Shown here piece after piece: positions 1 through 8,546 of a stretch of DNA of 64,000 bases. Source of the stretch: Sphingobacteriales bacterium (GTDB lineage Bacteria; Bacteroidota; Bacteroidia; Chitinophagales; Chitinophagaceae); assembly GCA_027484425.1 (NCBI GenBank), contig JAIXSZ010000027.1, positions 1-64,000 on the forward strand, read 5' to 3'. Numbering within the stretch: the stretch's first letter is position 1; each line of letters begins with the position of its first letter. The position numbers were made by a program, and so were the translations under genes. Under the pieces are notes generated by a model. That model saw nothing but the letters and a program-made list of their open reading frames with translations. It made no database searches and had not been told where the DNA came from.

Positions 1-515
1 ACATAAGGACTGTAGAGTGGGTCGATGTGTTGTATTTTTTCTACACCGAATTCTAATTCGAATGGGGAATAGCCGAAACGGGAACGTGCCTCGATGAAGC
101 CGTCGATAAGGTCGGCTACACCTTGGGCGTAGGGTTTTGAGCGGTTGTCGAAAACGAATGCGCGGAACATGCGCATCATTTGGGTTACTTGGGGTAATGA
201 TACCGTCTTTTTGGTGTTGGCGATGCAGACGGTGAGCTTTCGCATTATTTCCATTTCTTGCATGGTAGGTATACGTTTGCCGGGTTCGCGGGCGGCGATG
301 TTGTTTTGGAGCTCTACAAGCTGGCTGCTAAAGTTGTCGGCTATTAATGCGGGTGCCTGATGGGTTGCCAAACGGAGGCGATCCCAGGCGTGTTGTTTGA
401 CCCAATTGTGGACAGTGCGGGCAGTGACTCCGAGGGCATCGGCTACTTGCTGCTGGGTGAAGGATTGGTTGACATACAAATCTAGGGCTGTTTTTTTCTG
501 GTCTGTTAGGGTCAT
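1..515 (-). CDS. Phage terminase small subunit-like HTH protein (partial, runs off the left edge)
   Basis: The reading frame opens at an ATG whose complement is at 513-515 and stays open to the window edge, about 171 residues without a stop, so the C-terminus is missing. The first 45 residues form a homeodomain-like helix-turn-helix, with QQQVADALGVTARTVHNWV as the recognisable core. The rest is a helical region rich in Met, Arg and Gln. This layout resembles small terminase subunits and other phage DNA-recognition proteins that act with a large terminase encoded just downstream, which here would lie left of position 1. It may mark the edge of a prophage or phage remnant, but no other phage gene is visible in the window. 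A generic HTH regulator is the alternative. Confidence 0.5.
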   Translation of the reverse strand, partial: MTLTDQKKTALDLYVNQSFTQQQVADALGVTARTVHNWVKQHAWDRLRLATHQAPALIADNFSSQLVELQNNIAAREPGKRIPTMQEMEIMRKLTVCIANTKKTVSLPQVTQMMRMFRAFVFDNRSKPYAQGVADLIDGFIEARSRFGYSPFELEFGVEKIQHIDPLYSPY

Positions 516-583
516 GGTTTTTGGATTTTTAGTGTTTAGGGCACAAAGGTGAATTGAGCTTTTGAAAGCTGCAAATTGGGAAT

Positions 584-806
584 CTATGATACTACGCTTT
601 TCGTACTATGATATACAGCTACGTGTATATCATAAAAAATAGTTTCCGCTGTGGGCGCAGGTTATAGCCGATTTTTTACCAGTTTTGGCGATGGTGTCCG
701 GAAGGGGTGTTTTTTTGGGTGTTTTCGGGGTGTTTTCGGGGTGTTTTCGGGGTGTTTTCGGTGGGCGTTGCCCACCGCTATGATATTGCGCCCCGTTGGG
801 GCTGGG
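584..806. repeat. REP-like dispersed repeat, copy 1
   Basis: A sequence of about 220 bp that recurs, diverged, at 4605-4785 on the other side of the adhesin gene. It begins CTATGATACTACGCTTTTCG. It holds a 10-bp inverted repeat (ATGATATACA at 608-617 against TGTATATCAT at 624-633), a tandem 11-bp block (721-763), and two hairpins with GTT loops: CGGTGGGC/GCCCACCG at 759-777 and CCCC/GGGG at 791-801. The GTT-loop hairpins resemble repetitive extragenic palindromes. No transposase is seen beside it. The small open frame across it on the minus strand has a skewed composition and is not called. Confidence 0.75.
721..763. repeat. Tandem 11-bp repeat, about 3.9 units
   Basis: The unit GTTTTCGGGGT occurs at 721-731, 732-742 and 743-753, followed by a partial unit at 754-763. 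It sits inside repeat copy 1 and is absent from copy 2, where a single GTTTTTCGG occupies the same place. It therefore looks like a local expansion by slippage. Confidence 0.85.
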
Positions 807-942
807 TAAGGATTTTGGGGTAGAAGGCTGCGATTTTCGTTGTAATTGCCAGTGGAAAACACTGGCACAAATGTATTTAATACTTACACCAAGTGTGATC
901 GGCTTACTTTACAACAATAGGAAATGAAGTAGGGCCGAACAT

Positions 943-988
943 AAAAAAGTCTCCTATGCTTGTTTATACAAACATAGGAGACTGCACT
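943..988 (-). terminator. Rho-independent terminator of the adhesin gene
   Basis: Stem arms AGTCTCCTATG (948-958) and CATAGGAGACT (973-983), extended inward by TTGT/ACAA with one mismatch. On the minus strand a run of six T (complement of 943-948) follows the stem. A T-run also lies on the plus side, so it may work in both directions. It lies about 25 bp beyond the adhesin stop codon. Confidence 0.85.
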
Positions 989-1012
989 TTTTGTAGGGTA
1001 GGGTATGTGGAT

Positions 1013-4000
1013 TTATTTATTTAGGACGCACCTAATAAATTCACTTTTGCTACCACAGGTGAGCTTAATGATGTAGACACCATTTGCAACACTGTTATTT
1101 AGAACTATGTTCTTACTAATTGTACCATTGTTATGTGTACTTTCTTCGGTTTGTACAACCTTGCCCAGCAGGTCTATTACTTCTATTTTCACTTGGTCAT
1201 TAGCATTTATGTTTGCCATAATACCAGACAGTGTAAATGTACCTTTGTTGGGGTTAGGTATTACCGAAACAGTTGATTGAAATTCAAATTCACCATTGGC
1301 AGCACTAGCAGCAGGTTTTGGACTGCCACCATTAAAAGTAACACAACAGTGGATAGGGAATGGGCAACCCATATAAGTAACGGAAGTGACGCAAAGAGTA
1401 ATGGTGCCTAGTGGATAAGAAGATACTGTGCTACCAGTAGTAGTAGATCCTGTTCCTAACGATAAGCCCAAATGAGAAAAACACTCATAAGTAACGGTAG
1501 CACCTGTAGGTGTACCACCTATCACAAAAACTGGGCCCAAAATAGGGTCGTTGTACCAAGTAGGGCACACACCGGTAGGCATGGGGATGACGGTAGCTAC
1601 AATAGTTGCTGCGCAGCTAGTAGGTCCGTGCATAATAGAATACGAAATAACAGCAGTACCACCAGTAATGCCGGTTATTAAACCGTCACCTGAAGGATCG
1701 GCAACTACGTCTGCAATGGCAGGGTTGTTGCTGCTCCATACGCCACCAGTGGTAGGACTAGTTAATGTAAAAGTACTTCCCTCGCATATAGTTACTGGGC
1801 CTGTAAGAGCAGGTGGTACACCAAAAATGGTAACGGTGAATGTAGCGAAATTTGAACACAGGGTTATTGGGTCGGTAACTGTATAAGTAATAATAGCAGT
1901 ACCCGGACTGATACCAGTAATGGTTGCTACACTGCCGCTAGGTGGTGTTACGGTAGCAATGGTTACGTCACTGCTTGTCCATGCTTCGGTATAGGTACCT
2001 GTATAGCCTGGTAACCCATATATCAGTGTTGTTTCACCCACGCATAAATAGGGTGATGGAGATGGGTTTATCCTAATGCTTGGCTTTGGAGTTGGTACTA
2101 CCGTTACAACCATAGTGGCTGGACACTTAACGTGTTCATGGTTTAAAGTGTAGGATATAATTGAAGTTCCTAATGATAGGCCTGTAACTATTCCATTGTT
2201 GCTCAGATCCGGCACTACGTCAGCAACAACTGGGTTGCTGCTACTCCAAAAGCCGCCTGGTGTAGTGCTGCTCAAAGTCACTGAACTGCCTAAACAGATT
2301 ACTGAACTGCCGCTGATAGGTGCGGGTGTGGCATAGATAGTAATATTGAATGTAGCAAATCCGCTACAGCCAGTAGTTGGGTCGGTAACTGTGTAGGTAA
2401 TAGTAGCAGTGCCAGGAGACACTCCTACTATGCTAGCAACGCTGAGCCCAGTAGCTGTAACGGTAGCTACACTGGTATTGCTACTTGTCCATGTTTCCAC
2501 AAATGTGCCAAAAGTATACCTAGGTAGCCCATATATAGTAGTGCTGTCGCCTACACACAAATGGGGGGAAGGTGATGGGTTTACGACTATTCTTGGGTTT
2601 GGTCTTGGGAAAACGTTAGCGACAAAAGTTGACGATGCGCTACAGCCAAAACTATTGGTTATCGTTAGACTTTCGGTTATAGCCATACCTGCTGTTGTAA
2701 ATACTGCTGGGAGGCCAATGCAAGGCCCAACGGTAGCACCAGTGCTCCATGCGTATGTGGTCCAGTCAGCGCCAGTGGTGGGAGCTGTGGGGGTTGCACA
2801 AAAGGTTGGAAAGTCACCAGAGCAGAGCACCATAGTGCCAGTAATGGTGAAGATCGGGCTGGGGAAAACTGTAATATCTAAAGATGCCACATCGGGAGGA
2901 CAAACTCCGCTGGTAACACTGTAAAAAACTGTGATAGTTGTAGGTGCTGAAACTGTACCAAAAGTAACAACACCGGTAGGGGAAACCGTAGCTACCCCTA
3001 CTGGCGCAGTGGTTGACCAAATGCCACCAGACATGCCACCAAGACGACTAATAGGAGAACTAAAGCCTGAGCAAATAGTGACACCCATAGGCATAGGCAA
3101 TCGCAGGATGCCAGCATCAGATGGCGGATCTATGTTGACAGTAGTAGATTGTGTGGCACTGCAACCAAAACTATTAGTGACAGTATATGTGTAATATCCG
3201 GTATGAGGGAGACCTAGTGTTGTAAATTCTGTTATTGTAATTGGGTCTCCAGACATACCAGAAGCGCCACCACCCCAAACCATGGTACAACCCGGGCAAC
3301 CACCACCCGCAAAACTGCTAGTTATGGTGAAAGGATCGCCTGAACAAACTGTAGAGACACTTGGGGTTAGTGTGAAGATGGGTTCTGGTGAGGGATTGAC
3401 TGTAATACATTTTTCAACTGAGTCGAAACGCCTTAGCGTCAAGCTGTCAAGAACGAAATCATTTGATGGAAACGAAGCGCTTAAATTTATAATTGATATC
3501 GTGGCAACACTAGCTGGTCCATTAGTCCAAGAGAACGGAGTAGGCAAATTTTGCCAAACGGTACAGGTTGCGGTTGATGTAAAGACACCGATAGGAGCGC
3601 CGTTTATTGAAACTTGTAATTGGGCTGGGGGGCCGGGAGGAGACCAATTTGCGCATTTGAAATCGAATTTATAAGTTGCACCAGCACATACATTTACGGT
3701 TTGTTGCCAAACAATAGGTGTTGGTGTAACTGTTGACGCATTGACTATCATCATATTGCCGGTTCCCGTTAAACTGTAGCAAGAAATAGGTCCGGGTGGG
3801 GCATAAGGAATCAAATCAGTTCTTATATTATAACGACTTTCCATTAGGTAGTGATATGTAAGCGGTGGTATAAGTGTAGGTGTAGTAACATTGTCAAAAA
3901 TATAGCCTGTTGTAAAACAAGCATTTCCACTTTCGAAATCACCATTGGCTATTACATTTGGTCCAAGCGCGGTAGCCTTAAGACAGTAGGTTGTAGGCAC

Positions 4001-4297
4001 TGAGGTTCCGGTTAGTGTTGTGTTCACTGTGAGGCCACTACCTGTGGCGGCCGTGGTATGGCTGGTAACTGCGGGTGTCCAGGTGTAGTTAACGAAAGTG
4101 AGCGGAGCGGGGACGTTAATGGACGGGGCTACTGTGAATGTTGTTGTTGGGCACAAATCGATGGATGCAGGCAAACCTGTAATTGATAGACCTGATGCAC
4201 ATACATCTGCAACGGCAGGAGTACATTGTGCCGAAGTTTTATTTGGTATACTGCAAAAGGCACAAAGAATTGCTAGTATTATAGGTATATTTTTCAT
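1013..4297 (-). CDS. Large secreted Ig-like repeat adhesin with T9SS sorting domain
   Basis: A protein of 1094 residues. I start at the ATG at 4297 because it gives a clean signal peptide (MKNIPIILAILCAFCSIPNKTSA); the longer frame to 4468 adds 57 residues with no signal character. After the signal comes a short Ig-like segment, then a jelly-roll, carbohydrate-binding-like domain starting at NGDFESGN, then PKD/Ig-like and BIG2-like modules. The latter include two copies of a 171-residue unit that each start near NPSPSP. The last 80 residues (PNPNKGTFTLSG ... GVYIIKLTCG) are a T9SS type A sorting domain, so the protein should cross the outer membrane and be anchored or released. Ligand unknown. 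It is very rich in Thr, Ser, Val and Gly. Single gene with its own terminator. Confidence 0.85.
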   Translation of the reverse strand: MKNIPIILAILCAFCSIPNKTSAQCTPAVADVCASGLSITGLPASIDLCPTTTFTVAPSINVPAPLTFVNYTWTPAVTSHTTAATGSGLTVNTTLTGTSVPTTYCLKATALGPNVIANGDFESGNACFTTGYIFDNVTTPTLIPPLTYHYLMESRYNIRTDLIPYAPPGPISCYSLTGTGNMMIVNASTVTPTPIVWQQTVNVCAGATYKFDFKCANWSPPGPPAQLQVSINGAPIGVFTSTATCTVWQNLPTPFSWTNGPASVATISIINLSASFPSNDFVLDSLTLRRFDSVEKCITVNPSPEPIFTLTPSVSTVCSGDPFTITSSFAGGGCPGCTMVWGGGASGMSGDPITITEFTTLGLPHTGYYTYTVTNSFGCSATQSTTVNIDPPSDAGILRLPMPMGVTICSGFSSPISRLGGMSGGIWSTTAPVGVATVSPTGVVTFGTVSAPTTITVFYSVTSGVCPPDVASLDITVFPSPIFTITGTMVLCSGDFPTFCATPTAPTTGADWTTYAWSTGATVGPCIGLPAVFTTAGMAITESLTITNSFGCSASSTFVANVFPRPNPRIVVNPSPSPHLCVGDSTTIYGLPRYTFGTFVETWTSSNTSVATVTATGLSVASIVGVSPGTATITYTVTDPTTGCSGFATFNITIYATPAPISGSSVICLGSSVTLSSTTPGGFWSSSNPVVADVVPDLSNNGIVTGLSLGTSIISYTLNHEHVKCPATMVVTVVPTPKPSIRINPSPSPYLCVGETTLIYGLPGYTGTYTEAWTSSDVTIATVTPPSGSVATITGISPGTAIITYTVTDPITLCSNFATFTVTIFGVPPALTGPVTICEGSTFTLTSPTTGGVWSSNNPAIADVVADPSGDGLITGITGGTAVISYSIMHGPTSCAATIVATVIPMPTGVCPTWYNDPILGPVFVIGGTPTGATVTYECFSHLGLSLGTGSTTTGSTVSSYPLGTITLCVTSVTYMGCPFPIHCCVTFNGGSPKPAASAANGEFEFQSTVSVIPNPNKGTFTLSGIMANINANDQVKIEVIDLLGKVVQTEESTHNNGTISKNIVLNNSVANGVYIIKLTCGSKSEFIRCVLNK

Positions 4298-4604
4298 TTG
4301 GTTATTTTTTATGTTTTTAAAATATAAGGTTTTCTTTTTTATCACACTGTTTTTAAATCCATAGGCGTTTTTTTTGGTTTTAATATGTTTTTTGATTTGT
4401 AACAGCTGTACACTCAGTTGCAAATCTGAATGCAAAATACATGCGTAGAAAGTGGGTGAAAACGACAAAGGAGGGAAGCGCTACTATGAACCGCTAAAGT
4501 GTAAGAATTGACAGACGAGTGGTAAAATTACTTAAGTAGGAAAGGCGTCGTTGGAGCCTAGTTTAGGTGATTTTTGGTAGAGATGTAGAAGCAGCCAACA
4601 GGAG

Positions 4605-4785
4605 CTATGATACTACGCTTTTCGCACCATCATATACAGCTATGCGTAGATCATAAAAAATGGTTTCCGCTCTGGGCGGGGGTTATAGCCGATTTTTAAC
4701 CAGTTTTGGCGATGGTGCCTGGAAGGGGTGTTTTTCGGTGGCTGATGCCCACCGCTATGATAGTTCGCTCTGGTGGGGTAGGGGC
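4605..4785. repeat. REP-like dispersed repeat, copy 2
   Basis: Diverged second copy of the element at 584-806, in the same orientation. It shares the start CTATGATACTACGCTTTTCG, the block GGTTATAGCCGATTTTT and the segment CCAGTTTTGGCGATGGTG. The inverted repeat near 4630-4652 and the GTT-loop hairpins have decayed, and the 11-bp tandem block is missing. The two copies bracket the adhesin gene. Confidence 0.75.
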
Positions 4786-5159
4786 ATGAAAGCGGAACAT
4801 ACTTGTTTGCTGAATGAAGGTGACATAGCATCGAAAAATACAAGTAACAGATCGGCATCAGATTTTGGCAAGCAGATAAATGATCAAAAATTACTAGACA
4901 TACTTGGAGATAAAATTTATTTAGACATGCAATAAAAACGGGGCAAACTGGTTATGGTGTTTGCGGGTGACGACTATGCTATAACGCAGGCGGGGCTATA
5001 AACTTGGAATAGAAGTAGTGATACTATGCGCATAGGCTTGGTGTAGGGAGCCGTGCCGAAAACGGTAGGGAGTGGGCAAAAGAATGAGATGAGGTTAGAG
5101 ATGTTTTGGCAAAAAGAATACTAACTAGTAGGTATTATAAAAAAGTAAAATTATTTGAC
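4786..5159. other. Intergenic stretch without a supported gene
   Basis: No convincing coding frame. It holds a perfect 12-bp palindrome CTATGCGCATAG at 5024-5035, next to GTGATACTATG, which echoes the first bases of the dispersed repeat and may be a remnant of a third copy. The rest has no clear structure. Confidence 0.4.
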
Positions 5160-5828
5160 ATGTACCATTTTTCGTACTTCAAAGAAAAAGACAAACAAAT
5201 TATTCTGGATTTTATTGAGACAAATCCGTTTGCGTTTATGACGGGTAGTTATCTGTCGGGAGGACAGGTAGCGACACAGATACCTGTATTGGTTGAAGAA
5301 AGGGATGGTGAGCTGTACCTGCAAGGGCATATTATGCGCAACACAGATCATCATAAGGCTTTTGTGGAAAACCCTAATGCGCTGCTGGTGTTTACCGGAC
5401 CGAGTTGTTATGTAAGTGCCTCGTGGTATAGTAATCCGCAGATAGGCTCGACGTGGAATTATATGAGTGTGCATGTTGCTGGTGAGGTTAGATTTATGAC
5501 TAATGAGGAGTTGGTGGCATTTATGAGGAAATTGACATTAAAATTTGAGAAAGGGAACAGTGAGTCACTTACGTTTTATGACAACTTGCCGCCCAATTTC
5601 TTGAATAAGATGATGCCGGCGATAGTTGGTTTCGAGATTAAAGCGGAGCAACTAGACAATACCTTTAAGCTGAGTCAGAACAGGGATGAAAAGAGCTATG
5701 ATAATATTATCATGAAATTGGAGGAACAAGGAGGGAGTAGTGCCATGGTGGCCATGGAAATGAGGAAAAGGAAGGCTGCATTGTTTCCGAGTGGTGTGGA
5801 ATGGGATGCGTCAAGGTTTGATTCGTGA
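5160..5828 (+). CDS. FMN-binding PaiB-like protein
   Basis: A 222-residue protein of the PaiB family, a split-barrel flavin-binding fold often annotated as a negative transcriptional regulator or pyridoxamine-phosphate-oxidase-like protein. Visible family features are an N-terminal Met-Tyr-x-x-x-x-Phe, the segment FAFMTGSYLSGGQVATQIPV, then GHIMRNTDHH, VFTGPSCYVSASWY and WNYMSVHVAGEV. I choose the ATG at 5160 because family members begin directly with this Met-Tyr; a TTG 54 bp upstream would add 18 poorly fitting residues. It stands alone between intergenic stretches. True DNA binding is not evident; redox chemistry is equally possible. Confidence 0.85.
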   Translation: MYHFSYFKEKDKQIILDFIETNPFAFMTGSYLSGGQVATQIPVLVEERDGELYLQGHIMRNTDHHKAFVENPNALLVFTGPSCYVSASWYSNPQIGSTWNYMSVHVAGEVRFMTNEELVAFMRKLTLKFEKGNSESLTFYDNLPPNFLNKMMPAIVGFEIKAEQLDNTFKLSQNRDEKSYDNIIMKLEEQGGSSAMVAMEMRKRKAALFPSGVEWDASRFDS

Positions 5829-6042
5829 TGATTGTGCGATTATGATTTAAGAGCAATCGATGGGGTTTTTAGAGTTGTTTTTGAAGTAAAAGAAGAGGTA
5901 GTTTACTATTTAGCACTGATTTTATGTTGTTGGCAGTGAAGCTAGGAGGTAAGATGTTGGGTGGAGTGGAATGATTTTTATTGGTGGTTCCAGTTGATTT
6001 TTTGGAGCAACTGTAACCACTTATGCGGACAAATACTTCGAT

Positions 6043-6972
6043 TTATGCTTTATAAGGTTCTAACTTGCCCATTTCACCATTTGAATATCGACGTTTGGTT
6101 TCTGCCATTTGGTCTGGGGTTGTCATCACAAATGGACCGCCATATGTAATTGGTTCGTTGTGTGGTGTGCCTGATGCAAACATAAATTCGAATCCTTCGT
6201 CTGATGCAGCAATCGTTATTTGATTGCCTTGTAAAGAGTAGTTTACTAGGTTTTGAGGCATTATTACTTCCCCTTCTGTACTTCCTTTGCCGTTTAGTCC
6301 GTAAATAAACGCCATTGGCATAGCATCTATTGAAATGGTTTTATTAGGCTTTAAAAAAACATGGTACAATTGTACGTCAGTAACCATTTTGTAACTGGTT
6401 GAGGTGCCTAGGAAAGTGCCATGCACAATTCTTACTTTGAACTCATCTGTGTGAATTTCTGGGATTTCATTGGCACTTGCGTGCATAGATTTAGGTGTGA
6501 CGAATCTGTTTTTATCTGAATGATTGATCCATATTTGGAAACCATGTGTTTCGATACCAGATATTTTAGGAAACTCATCATGGTGCATGCCGCTACCAGC
6601 TTGCATAATATGCATTCCTCCGGGCTGGATGTAGCTGAAGTCGCCTTGACTGTCTCGGTTGATAAAGCTTTCTTTGCTATCGGGCAGTAGGTAAGTCATA
6701 ACAGAAATGCCTGCATGAGGGTGTGGACCGAATACGGGCTTATCCATTAGAAATTCTGTGAAGACTAAGAATGGCTCGATAGGGTAAGTATGTGCCATGA
6801 TGTCTACACCTTTGAGGCCAGGGAATGCTTGTTTGAAACTCAGGGCATTCTTTTTTGCGATTTTTTTGTTCATTTTATTTGAAGTTAAAGAGGTGGCAAG
6901 AAGTGTTTTTCGATAAAAGATTATTCCGCTTAGTGTAAGTAAAGATTTCACTATAAAATTCCGTCTTAGCAT
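6043..6972 (-). CDS. Pirin family protein, probably exported
   Basis: A 309-residue bicupin of the pirin family. The metal site is visible as GPHPHAGI and SGMHHDE, giving the His residues and Glu expected for Fe or another divalent metal. Some pirins are quercetin 2,3-dioxygenases, others are redox sensors. Unusually for pirins, the N-terminus (MLRRNFIVKSLLTLSGIIF) looks like a signal or Tat-like sequence; an internal ATG (MNKKIAKKN) about 33 codons later could be the start of a cytoplasmic form. The marR gene lies upstream on the same strand. One of two candidate MarR operators (7241-7256) lies between them, so repression by MarR is plausible. Confidence 0.8.
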   Translation of the reverse strand: MLRRNFIVKSLLTLSGIIFYRKTLLATSLTSNKMNKKIAKKNALSFKQAFPGLKGVDIMAHTYPIEPFLVFTEFLMDKPVFGPHPHAGISVMTYLLPDSKESFINRDSQGDFSYIQPGGMHIMQAGSGMHHDEFPKISGIETHGFQIWINHSDKNRFVTPKSMHASANEIPEIHTDEFKVRIVHGTFLGTSTSYKMVTDVQLYHVFLKPNKTISIDAMPMAFIYGLNGKGSTEGEVIMPQNLVNYSLQGNQITIAASDEGFEFMFASGTPHNEPITYGGPFVMTTPDQMAETKRRYSNGEMGKLEPYKA

Positions 6973-7240
6973 GTGGTAACATTTTTTTGGTGGCTTGTTT
7001 GTATGGAAATCATTTTTGAGTGCATGTAGATGCTGTAGTTAGATAAAATGTGGTTTGGAAATTGCTGCATGTGGTTTGGAGATTTCTGCAACCTGTAGCA
7101 TGCAATTTGTGTAGTTAAGCACATAGGTATATAATAGGGTAGTAGTATAGCAGGTGATGGGCAAGGAGGGGATGGTAGGCAAGCCCCAGTTACAGTTATT
7201 TTTTATATTAGTTGACATAGATAATGTTAAGTGATTGATA

Positions 7241-7256
7241 GTTAATTGCGCAACAA
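7241..7256. promoter_or_regulatory. Candidate MarR operator 1
   Basis: GTTAATTGCGCAACAA with the perfect 8-bp palindrome TTGCGCAA at 7246-7253. The same element recurs nearly unchanged at 7714-7730, just upstream of the marR start. It lies between marR and the pirin gene, about 270 bp before the pirin start. Confidence 0.45.
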
Positions 7257-7271
7257 TGTGTTCAAATTTTT

Positions 7272-7709
7272 TTAGGAGACGTTGTTGGTTATTTTCAGTA
7301 AAACCTTGATGCAAGTTTCTATTTCTTTATCGGTTAAACCTACGAGCGCATCTTTGATAGATTGTTCTGCACATTTTGCTGTTGACGCTCTGAGAGATAT
7401 ACCATAAGCGGTAAGATAGATTCTGAATACTCTACGGTCGTTATCGTCATCTTTACGTTCCACAATGCCTTCTCTTTCGAGGATGTCGATGATACGTGTG
7501 ACATTGGCTTTGTTGCGGTTGGTGCATAAAGCCAATTCTGATTGTTGTAGACCATCCTTTTGCCATAAGTGGCTTAACACACTAAATTGTTCAGGCGTAA
7601 TGGGGAGGTTTTGTTCTTTCATCAGTTTACTCAAATGTCTGAATAGAGATGTGTGCGCAACGCCGAGGATGCGACCGATAGAATTTTCGAATTTGAATGA
7701 TTTTGCCAC
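7272..7709 (-). CDS. MarR family transcriptional regulator
   Basis: A winged helix-turn-helix regulator of 145 residues in the form called here. Visible parts are a dimerisation helix (IGRILGVAHTSLFRHLSKLM), the DNA-binding core (ITPEQFSVLSHLWQKDGLQQSELA, then NKANVTRIIDILEREGIVERK) and the wing (DDDNDRRVFRIYLT). The frame stays open to 7799, but only a TTG is available there. I prefer the GTG at 7709 (MAKSFKFENS) because it gives the usual family length of 140-150 residues and leaves the candidate operator 7714-7730 just upstream of the start, where a repressor could regulate itself. A short convergent-looking frame at 7039-7314 is not supported. Confidence 0.85.
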   Translation of the reverse strand: MAKSFKFENSIGRILGVAHTSLFRHLSKLMKEQNLPITPEQFSVLSHLWQKDGLQQSELALCTNRNKANVTRIIDILEREGIVERKDDDNDRRVFRIYLTAYGISLRASTAKCAEQSIKDALVGLTDKEIETCIKVLLKITNNVS

Positions 7710-7713
7710 AATG

Positions 7714-7730
7714 GTTAAATGCGCAACGAA
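7714..7730. promoter_or_regulatory. Candidate MarR operator 2 (autoregulation)
   Basis: GTTAAATGCGCAACGAA, matching operator 1 at nearly every position and holding the palindrome TGCGCA. It sits 5-21 bp upstream of the preferred marR start on the minus strand and about 48 bp before the divergent small membrane gene, so one repressor dimer could control both. Confidence 0.45.
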
Positions 7731-7777
7731 ATTATATTGTTTATTTGGAGTGGCAAAATTTACTTGGGATTTGTGAA

Positions 7778-8068
7778 GTGAGTGGAGGGCTATTAACAAT
7801 CTTTCTGGTTATTTTTAATGTCGTGAATAGGCGTAAGGCAATACTCAGGATGGGATGGCTAATGATGGCTGGGGGTTACTTGCCTCTAGTTAGCTGGGTT
7901 GTTGTAGCGAACATCTTTCCTGACATAGTTTTGGTGACAGTACTGTTTTTGGTGTATTTGGTGTGGATATGGTTATTCGGAGGGTATATTAAACGTATGC
8001 ACCAAAGGATAAACCGTGACTATCCTAAGGAAGAGGAAAATTCAAACGAAGATAATAATAAGGTATAG
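7778..8068 (+). CDS. Small membrane protein, divergent from marR
   Basis: About 96 residues from a GTG at 7778 (a longer frame begins at 7697 but overlaps marR). It has two to three hydrophobic helices (GGLLTIFLVIFNVV, MAGGYLPLVSWVVVA, IVLVTVLFLVYLVWIWLFG) and a strongly charged C-terminal tail (KEEENSNEDNNK). I do not recognise a family. The divergent arrangement with marR across a shared candidate operator suggests that it is the regulated partner. The start is uncertain, and a chance frame cannot be fully excluded, although the hydrophobic-then-charged pattern is typical of real small membrane proteins. Confidence 0.5.
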   Translation: MSGGLLTIFLVIFNVVNRRKAILRMGWLMMAGGYLPLVSWVVVANIFPDIVLVTVLFLVYLVWIWLFGGYIKRMHQRINRDYPKEEENSNEDNNKV

Positions 8069-8075
8069 AAGTACA

Positions 8076-8546
8076 CTACGCTGGAGGCTGCAGCAACTTC
8101 TTTACCAGTACTATCTGCCCTAGATGATAGTGGGTGTGCTCTATGATTCCGTTGATGTTGCGGAAGTAGCTGCCGTACTTTTCGTTGGTAAAGTTTTCCC
8201 ACAAGGTGGACTCGGGCAATTGCTCTAGTAGTGTGGCAAAAGCTTCGACATCTGCCCACACTTTTTCCTGCATATTGAGCCAGTCGGTGTGATTGCTGAT
8301 GGGTGGATGGGAGAAACTTTCTGAATCTTTTGCCTGGAGTGGTGCGCCCTGTAATACTGCTAATACGGCAGTGACATAGTAGCTCATGTGGTAGGTCAGT
8401 ATAGCGATGGTATTGATATCGTGTACCTGTGTAGTAGCTTGCTGCCAAGAGACATCTACCAGGGTGTCTTTGAGGTTGGAGCAGGTCCAGTTGCCACCAA
8501 AGAATACTTCTCTGAAGTGTTTTGCTAGTTGGGTAGGTGTGTTCAT
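8076..8546 (-). CDS. DinB-like (DUF1572-type) protein
   Basis: A 156-residue four-helix-bundle protein of the DinB/YfiT superfamily. The metal-binding histidines are visible as TYHMSYY and in EHTHYHLGQI near the C-terminus. Such proteins are putative metal-dependent hydrolases or thiol transferases. The start at 8546 (MNTPTQLAKHF) is chosen because the longer frame to 8615 adds 23 residues with no family character. It is convergent with the small membrane gene, only 7 bp away. No operon partner is evident. Confidence 0.75.
   Translation of the reverse strand: MNTPTQLAKHFREVFFGGNWTCSNLKDTLVDVSWQQATTQVHDINTIAILTYHMSYYVTAVLAVLQGAPLQAKDSESFSHPPISNHTDWLNMQEKVWADVEAFATLLEQLPESTLWENFTNEKYGSYFRNINGIIEHTHYHLGQIVLVKKLLQPPA

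Noticed and set aside
662-868. Open frame of 68 codons on the minus strand across repeat copy 1
   Set aside because: It is built from the REP-like repeat and the 11-bp tandem block; its Pro/Lys/His-rich composition and a diverged twin in repeat copy 2 show that it is a by-product of the repeat.
1551-3674. Several plus-strand open frames inside the adhesin gene
   Set aside because: They are shadows of a long Thr/Val/Gly-rich gene read in reverse and show no independent start or domain.
4640-4935. Open frames on both strands across repeat copy 2
   Set aside because: They overlap the dispersed repeat, share no domain with known proteins and overlap each other.
7039-7314. 91-codon minus-strand frame overlapping the end of marR
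   Set aside because: No domain, low-complexity ending, overlaps the better-supported marR gene and covers the candidate operator.
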